In this document: positions 59,055 to 64,000 of the stretch, one piece after another
Numbering within the stretch: position 1 is the stretch's first letter
Layout of the letters: the number at the start of each line of letters is the position of its first letter
Source: DASXMR01 sp036495525
GTDB lineage: Bacteria > Actinomycetota > Actinomycetes > Streptosporangiales > Streptosporangiaceae
Direction: 5' to 3'
DNA length: 64,000 bases
Assembly: GCA_036495525.1 (NCBI GenBank)
Contig: DASXMR010000158.1
Coordinates: forward strand, 1-64,000
Notes under the pieces: model-generated
Told to the model about the DNA's origin: nothing
The model's input: only the letters and a program-made list of their open reading frames with translations
Database searches by the model: none
Position numbers and translations under genes: made by a program

Positions 59055-61373
59055 ATGACTGTCTCAGGGCATCTCGGGAGCTTCTGGCGGTTTGCCAGAT
59101 CCGTGCCCGAGCGCACTCCGCTCCGGGTCAAGCTGATCTCGGCCGTCCTTGGCCTGGTCGCGGTGGCGCTGGTGGTGATCAGCTTCGCCAGCGTGTCAGT
59201 CATCAAGAGCTACCTGCTGGGGAACGTCGACCAGCAGCTCGGCCAGCTCTACACCGAGTCAAGGGCTAGTCAGACTCTCGGCCAGGCCACCGAGGGCCCG
59301 ATCGCGCCTCCTGAGCAGTTCGTGGTCGAGGGGATCATCGACGGCCGCGCCCAGGCGCTGGTCGGCGGGAGGTTCTACGGCGCCGCCGGGCCACGGGTAC
59401 CCAATACCGACGCCTGGCTGGCGGCCCACGCTCAGACACCGACGACCGTGGGCTCGATCTCGGGCGACACGCTCTGGCGGGTCGTGGCCTACCCTGGCCA
59501 TGACTTCGGCCAGCGCAGCATCGGGGTTAACGGATTTCCGGTCACCCGAGGCGTGCCGGGCACGCTCGTCATCGGCATCGACGTCACGAGCACGTACCAC
59601 ACCGTCAGCAGGCTGGCGTTCTTCGACTTCATCATCAGCCTCATCCTGCTGGTGGCGATAGCGCTGGCCGGGATCGCGGTGGTACGGGCCAGCCTGCGGC
59701 CGCTGCTCGAGATCGAGAAGACAGCCGGCGCGATCGCAGCCGGTGACATTACCCGCCGGGTACCAGAGCGCAACAGCGGCACCGAAGTCGGCAGGCTCGG
59801 CCGTTCGCTCAACGTGATGCTGTCCCAGATTGAGGCGGCGTTCCGCGCCCGCGCCGAGTCGGAGCGAGCCGCCCGCAGGTCCGAGGAACGTATGAGGCAG
59901 TTCGTGGCCGACGCCAGTCACGAACTGCGCACGCCGCTGACCGCCATCCGCGGCTTCGCCGAGTATTACCGCCAGCGCGGCGGGATCGGCGGACCGCAGC
60001 AGCCACACGGCAACGGAGCCGGGCCTGGAGCGCTGAGCGGCACGTCAGGCTCCGGGCAGCAGGCCGGGCCGGCTGGCCGGCCACCAGCAGAGCTTGCGCC
60101 GGGTGCCGGCGCAGCGGCTGGCAGCGAGGCGCTGGCCAGCACCGACATGGACCGGATCATGCGCCGGGTAGAGCAGGAGTCGGCGCGGATGGGCGTGCTG
60201 GTCGAGGACATGCTGCTGCTCGCCCGGCTTGACCAGCAGCGACCGCTCGACCTGCGAACGGTTGACCTGCTGACGATGGCCGCCGACGCGGTGCACGACG
60301 CGCGGGTGGTCGCGCCCGATCGCAGCATCAACCTTGAGGTCGGATCGCGGGCGGCGCTGCTGGTGACCGGCGACGAGGTGCGGCTGCGCCAGGTGATCAG
60401 CAACCTGATGAGCAACGCGCTGGTGCACACGCCCCCAGGCACGCCGATCGAGGTCAGGCTGCGGACCGGCAGTCTCGCCGAAGCGCAGGCCGCGGCGGCG
60501 AGCCGGGCCGGCGGCGAGGCGCAGGCCGCGACGGCGATCGACTGGTCAGCGGCCGGCGAAGCCGCCAGCAGGCCGGCGGCTAGCGGGGCACTTGCGCCGG
60601 ACGGCACGATCATGGGCAACGAGCACAGCGCGGCTGAGGGTGCAGCGGCGGCTGGACCGGCAGCAGGCGAGAGCCAGCAGGCGTGGACAGCCACCCCGAT
60701 GCGCGACACAACCAAGCGAGGCGAGGCCTCGGTAGCCCGCGCCACCAGCGCGGCTCACGGGGCGACAGCGGCAGGCGGTACCGGGCCGGCCCTCGGGCGC
60801 GCGGACGGCGGCTGGCCAGACCCTGCCATGACACCGGCCGCGCCCGAAGCCGGAGCCGCTCGCTCGCCGTCCGGCGTCGGCCGGGCAGGAACGGCGTGGC
60901 CAGCCGCTGTACTGGAAGTAGCCGACCTGGGCTCCGGCCTGTCGCCCGAGCAGTCGGAGCATGTATTCGAGCGGTTCTACCGGGCCGACCAGGCGCGCAC
61001 CTCGGGTGGCAGCGGTCTCGGCCTGGCCATCGTCTCGGCGCTGGTGACCGCTCATGGCGGCGCCGTATGGGTTGATTCGCGGCCCGGCGAAGGCGCGACG
61101 TTCAGCATTGCGCTGCCGCTCGCGCCGGAGGTTGTCGGGCACGAGGCCGAGCACGACGAACTCGACCCGCCTGCTGACGAGCAGTTCGGTCATGGCGCCG
61201 CGACAAGTACCGACGAGGCAGCCGGGCAGCCAGCCGGCCCGGCCGATCACCAGAGCGATGCGGCCGGCGGCTGGCCGCCCCCCGAGGGCCAGGACCGGCG
61301 GCAGCTGCCGAAGCTCGACTTCACTCAGCCGGAGGTCATCGAGCTGCGCCGCAGTCAGGAACCGCCTGGGTAA
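59055..61373 (+). CDS. Sensor histidine kinase with two long low-complexity inserts
   Basis: The 772-residue kinase has membrane helices at about 27-50 and 190-211 around an extracellular sensor region, a HAMP domain at about 211-263, and the H-box with His289 in ASHELRTP. The N-box is SNLMSNALVH (449-458), and DLGSGL and GGSGLGLAIV are further on. Residues ~308-362 and ~472-617 are Ala/Gly/Ser-rich inserts, the second splitting the ATPase domain between N- and G1-boxes. A ~95-residue acidic tail follows the G2 box. Related kinases are usually 450-520 residues. Confidence 0.9.
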   Translation: MTVSGHLGSFWRFARSVPERTPLRVKLISAVLGLVAVALVVISFASVSVIKSYLLGNVDQQLGQLYTESRASQTLGQATEGPIAPPEQFVVEGIIDGRAQALVGGRFYGAAGPRVPNTDAWLAAHAQTPTTVGSISGDTLWRVVAYPGHDFGQRSIGVNGFPVTRGVPGTLVIGIDVTSTYHTVSRLAFFDFIISLILLVAIALAGIAVVRASLRPLLEIEKTAGAIAAGDITRRVPERNSGTEVGRLGRSLNVMLSQIEAAFRARAESERAARRSEERMRQFVADASHELRTPLTAIRGFAEYYRQRGGIGGPQQPHGNGAGPGALSGTSGSGQQAGPAGRPPAELAPGAGAAAGSEALASTDMDRIMRRVEQESARMGVLVEDMLLLARLDQQRPLDLRTVDLLTMAADAVHDARVVAPDRSINLEVGSRAALLVTGDEVRLRQVISNLMSNALVHTPPGTPIEVRLRTGSLAEAQAAAASRAGGEAQAATAIDWSAAGEAASRPAASGALAPDGTIMGNEHSAAEGAAAAGPAAGESQQAWTATPMRDTTKRGEASVARATSAAHGATAAGGTGPALGRADGGWPDPAMTPAAPEAGAARSPSGVGRAGTAWPAAVLEVADLGSGLSPEQSEHVFERFYRADQARTSGGSGLGLAIVSALVTAHGGAVWVDSRPGEGATFSIALPLAPEVVGHEAEHDELDPPADEQFGHGAATSTDEAAGQPAGPADHQSDAAGGWPPPEGQDRRQLPKLDFTQPEVIELRRSQEPPG

Positions 61374-61470
61374 CCGCCAGCGCACACCGGCGAGCTGCTA
61401 CGGGCACCCGCCATTTTTCGGCAAACTGCTTCTCGTCCGGTCCTGATGCCCCGCGCCAGATACCGCGGGG

Positions 61471-61484
61471 CTGGCACAATCGGC
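61471..61484 (+). promoter_or_regulatory. Conserved box upstream of the G1 peptidase genes
   Basis: CTGGCACAATCGGC here, and CTGACACAATCGGC at 62623 and 63781, lie 55 to 65 bases before the three G1 starts. CACAAT may be the -10 box. Confidence 0.5.
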
Positions 61485-61539
61485 TCACCTTTACGCGCCG
61501 TGGCGTGCGGCGTGCGGGCCACGCTGGAGGACCAGAATC

Positions 61540-62415
61540 ATGCGCTCTCGACGAATCCTTTACGTGGCGTGCGGAGCGGCTGGCCTCTGCGCGCTCGCGA
61601 CCTTCACCGGCTTCGCTGCGGGCGCCAGCCAGGCCGCCGCGCCGCATCAGGCGGCGTCGCCGAAAGCGGCGTCGCCGAAATCTCCGCACTTCACGGTCGA
61701 GCCGATGATCCGGGTACCTGGTGCTAGCAACAGCGGGATGACGCTGACGTCCGGAAACTGGGCCGGCTACGTCGCGCTGCCGCGGAAGGTCAGCGGCAGC
61801 TTCCGGCACGTGCAGGCCACCTTCACGGTGCCGTCGGTGAACTGCGCGAAGACGCCGAAAGGCATCGCGGTGCAATGGGTCGGCCTGGACGGGTTCAACA
61901 GCAACACCGTCGAGCAGGACGGGGTCCAGGCGAGCTGCGGCAGCGGCGGGCCGGTCTACGCAGCGTGGTGGGAGAACTTCCCGAAGAACCCGATCGAGGT
62001 GGTCAGCAGCGTCAAGGTGAGACCTGGTGACGCGATCACCGCATCGGTCTTCTTCAACGCGGCCGCTGGCGCGCACCACAATCAGTACAACCTGGTGCTG
62101 ACCGATGTCACCAACGGGAAGTCGTTCAACCTGTGGAAGCCCTGCGGCGCATCGTCGTGCCCGAACAACTCCGCCGAGGTCATCTCCGAAGCGCCCTCCA
62201 ACAGCGAAGGCATCCTGCCGCTGGCCGACTACGGCATCGCCAGCTTCCTCAGCGTCGGTGTCACCAACAAGGCCGGACAGCGCGGCGGCATCGCCGGCAA
62301 GAACTGGACGAACGACAGGATCATCCAGACCGGCAAGGGAGGGCACACTCTCGCCACGCCGAGCCCGCTGTTCGGCGGCAAGGGCTTCAGCAACACCTGG
62401 AAGCGGCCGACCTGA
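61540..62415 (+). CDS. Secreted G1 (glutamic) peptidase, first copy
   Basis: The 291-residue protein has a signal peptide (about 1-34), a short Ala/Ser/Pro/Lys linker and an eqolisin-type beta-sandwich domain from about 68. The expected catalytic Gln126 is in EQDGVQ and Glu213 in SAEVISEAP; NWAGYVAL, VQWVGLDG and AWWENFP are typical. Bacterial G1 peptidases act outside the cell at acid pH. It ends in a strong terminator and is followed by two paralogues. Confidence 0.9.
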   Translation: MRSRRILYVACGAAGLCALATFTGFAAGASQAAAPHQAASPKAASPKSPHFTVEPMIRVPGASNSGMTLTSGNWAGYVALPRKVSGSFRHVQATFTVPSVNCAKTPKGIAVQWVGLDGFNSNTVEQDGVQASCGSGGPVYAAWWENFPKNPIEVVSSVKVRPGDAITASVFFNAAAGAHHNQYNLVLTDVTNGKSFNLWKPCGASSCPNNSAEVISEAPSNSEGILPLADYGIASFLSVGVTNKAGQRGGIAGKNWTNDRIIQTGKGGHTLATPSPLFGGKGFSNTWKRPT

Positions 62416-62459
62416 TCGTGGCGGCGCTCAGGCCGACGGCTGACGAGCGCTGCCAGCTG

Positions 62460-62494
62460 ACGAGCGGGCCAGCGGATCCGGCTGGCCCGCTCGT
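62460..62494 (+). terminator. Terminator after the first G1 peptidase gene
   Basis: A perfect 14-bp stem (ACGAGCGGGCCAGC with its complement) closes on seven bases, and TTGC follows. Confidence 0.75.
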
Positions 62495-62622
62495 TTGCGC
62501 GCGGCAGCGCTGATCGCGGGCGCCTTGCCGCAGGCGCTGCGCGCCGCTCAGCAAGTGCGCAGCAATGTCGCAGTTTTGTTATCCGCCACACCGCCGAACC
62601 ATCGGGCGATCTTGGACTAACA

Positions 62623-62729
62623 CTGACACAATCGGCATGCCCGTCTTTTCGGATAGCTGCAGTTGCAGCGTCAGGGCCAGCTGAAAGGACCCTTACATAA
62701 TGCACTTCGGACGATTGCTGGTGCCGATT
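62623..62729 (+). repeat. Duplicated leader, first copy
   Basis: These 107 bases recur at 63781-63888 with only a few differences and one short indel. They cover the promoter box, ribosome binding site (GAAAGGA) and the first codons of the second and third G1 genes. Confidence 0.9.
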
Positions 62730-63590
62730 GCAGCAGCGGCCGGCCTCACCGCGCTTGTGCTGGTCGCCACCGCACCGGCCGGCGCCGCGCCGCCGCGCCA
62801 CCCGGCTGCGTCGCCCAGAGCTCAGCTCAGCATCGCCATGCACACCAACCCGGTCGAGTTCGTGCCTGGCGCTGGTCTCACCGGCAGCATTCTGCACAGC
62901 CAGAACTGGGCCGGGTACGTAGCGCTGCCGAAGTCGAAGGCAGGCCGCTTCCGGGCAATCAGCGCCCAGTTCCGCGTTCCGAGGGTGAACTGCACGAAGA
63001 CCCCGCACACCATCTCGGTGCACTGGGTGGGCCTCGACGGGTTCAGCCTCAGCGCGAGCCACCCCAACAAGACCGTCGAGCAGGACGGCGTCCTGGCTCA
63101 GTGCGCGGGCGCGAAGGGCAGGACCGCCCAGTACGCGGCGTGGTGGGAGAACTTCCCGGCCAACCCGATCCGGGTAGCCTTCCGGATCCATCCAGGCAAC
63201 CTGATCGTCTCGTCGGTCATTCACAAGACCAAGCCGGGAGCGCACCACAACCAGTACAACCTGATCGTCCGCGACCTCACCACGCACAAGAGGCTGAACG
63301 TCTGGAAGAAGTGCGGGGCGAAGTCCTGCCAGGACAACACCGCGGAGATCATCTCGGAGGCACCGACCGGCAAGGCCGGCATCCTGCCGCTGTCTGACTA
63401 CCGGACCATCAAGTACGCCAAGATCCGGATCACCAACCTGCGCGCCAAGGTCGGCGGGATTTCCTCGTCGATGTGGAAGCACGACAAGATCGTCCAGTTT
63501 GATACTGCCGGGCACCTGCTAGCCATGCCCACCGTCCTGTTCGGCCACGGCGGCCGCGGGTTCAACGTCACCTGGCACCGCCGGGCCTGA
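62700..63590 (+). CDS. Secreted G1 (glutamic) peptidase, second copy
   Basis: The 296-residue paralogue has a signal peptide (about 1-27) and the same domain: NWAGYVALP, VHWVGLDGFS, the catalytic Gln in EQDGVLAQ, AWWENFP, and the catalytic Glu in TAEIISEAP. It differs from the first copy mainly in the linker and in a basic surface (many Lys and Arg). A GAAAGGA site precedes the ATG. Confidence 0.9.
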   Translation: MHFGRLLVPIAAAAGLTALVLVATAPAGAAPPRHPAASPRAQLSIAMHTNPVEFVPGAGLTGSILHSQNWAGYVALPKSKAGRFRAISAQFRVPRVNCTKTPHTISVHWVGLDGFSLSASHPNKTVEQDGVLAQCAGAKGRTAQYAAWWENFPANPIRVAFRIHPGNLIVSSVIHKTKPGAHHNQYNLIVRDLTTHKRLNVWKKCGAKSCQDNTAEIISEAPTGKAGILPLSDYRTIKYAKIRITNLRAKVGGISSSMWKHDKIVQFDTAGHLLAMPTVLFGHGGRGFNVTWHRRA

Positions 63591-63613
63591 CCCATCCCGG
63601 CCTGCTGAGCGCT

Positions 63614-63653
63614 GCCGGCCCGCTCGTGAGCACCAGCTCGCGAGCGGGCCGGC
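63614..63653 (+). terminator. Terminator after the second G1 peptidase gene
   Basis: GCCGGCCCGCTCG and its complement form a 13-bp stem that continues, after a T-G pair, through GAGC/GCTC to an ACCA loop. Confidence 0.75.
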
Positions 63654-63780
63654 TGCTTCGCTGAGGCGGCTCCGGCGCAGTGGCGCGCACGACCCGCTCG
63701 CGGCCAGTGCAGCCGGATGGGCAGGCGCGCACGTTGTCATCAGCCACGCAGTCGATCCGCTGGGCGATCGGTGACCAAGG

Positions 63781-63888
63781 CTGACACAATCGGCATGCCC
63801 GTCTTATCGGATAGCTGCAGTTGCAGCGTCAGGGCCAGCTGAAAGGACCCTTCAGACAATGCATTTCGGACGATTGCTGGTACCGATT
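63781..63888 (+). repeat. Duplicated leader, second copy
   Basis: This is the near-identical partner of 62623-62729, 1158 bases downstream, in front of the third G1 gene. Confidence 0.9.
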
Positions 63889-64000
63889 CCCGTCGCAGCC
63901 GGCCTGGCCGCGCTCGCGCTGGTCGCTTCGGCACCGGCTGGCGCCGCCCCGGTGCGGGCAACGCCGGCCAGCACCGCACAGCACGGCATGGTCATGCGTT
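63859..64000 (+). CDS. Third G1 peptidase gene, 5' part only
   Basis: The first 47 codons encode a signal peptide almost identical to that of the second copy (MHFGRLLVPIP, then an Ala/Leu-rich segment and APAGAAPVRA), followed by the start of the linker. The catalytic domain lies beyond the window, so the G1 identity rests on the shared leader and signal peptide. Confidence 0.75.
   Translation, partial: MHFGRLLVPIPVAAGLAALALVASAPAGAAPVRATPASTAQHGMVMR

Overview
The window is very GC-rich, densely coded actinobacterial chromosome. It carries a mycothiol biosynthesis gene (mshC), an oligoribonuclease, a LytR-CpsA-Psr protein, a PspC-type sensor kinase, many GTG starts and several leaderless genes. 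Secreted S53 and G1 peptidases, two families that usually work at acid pH, suggest a soil or acid-soil actinomycete with many exported enzymes. That lifestyle is inference; no taxonomic search was possible.

Layout. 1-437: tail of an unrecognised gene and a degenerate ~31-bp tandem repeat. 438-8878: mshC, an amidase, an HtrA-like lipoprotein protease, a YbaK-type deacylase, a CPBP membrane protease, a large membrane protein and a methyltransferase. 9402-21043: sugar locus 1, with a ROK repressor and a perfect 11+11 bp operator in front of a ROK kinase, a five-gene oligopeptide/oligosaccharide-type ABC transporter, a GH4 6-phospho-beta-glucosidase, a BadF-type kinase and a guanylate-kinase-like protein. 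It looks like a PTS-independent route that phosphorylates an imported glycoside and then cleaves it. 21036-28430: SpoU methyltransferase, VWA lipoprotein-like protein, amidase-like protein, a MocR regulator divergent from a flavin split-barrel protein, orn and tRNA-His, followed by a fragment resembling a GH26 C-terminus. 28821-37459: LacI regulator, gamma-glutamyltransferase and a second ABC transporter. The gamma-glutamyltransferase gene and the binding-protein gene share an almost identical promoter/operator module.

37530-48637: sugar locus 2, the most interesting part. On the minus strand are a family-1 sugar ABC transporter, an AgaS-like SIS protein, a LacC/FruK-like kinase, a KbaY/GatY-like class II aldolase, a DeoR/AgaR-like regulator and a second PfkB kinase. 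Divergent from them are a GH4 enzyme of the alpha-galactosidase subgroup and a secreted GH114 protein (the endo-alpha-1,4-polygalactosaminidase family). Together these spell a complete route from alpha-1,4-galactosaminan, as in fungal galactosaminogalactan, through galactosamine-6-phosphate and tagatose phosphates to triose phosphates. No deacetylase is present, which fits a deacetylated polymer.

48782-64000: LigD-type polymerase, S53 peptidase, DUF1707 and PspC proteins, a PspC sensor kinase with its LuxR response regulator, a methyltransferase, an LCP protein, a small LuxR HTH protein, an OmpR-type two-component system whose kinase has large low-complexity inserts, and a tandem array of three G1 peptidases. 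The last two share a duplicated leader, and the third runs off the end of the window.
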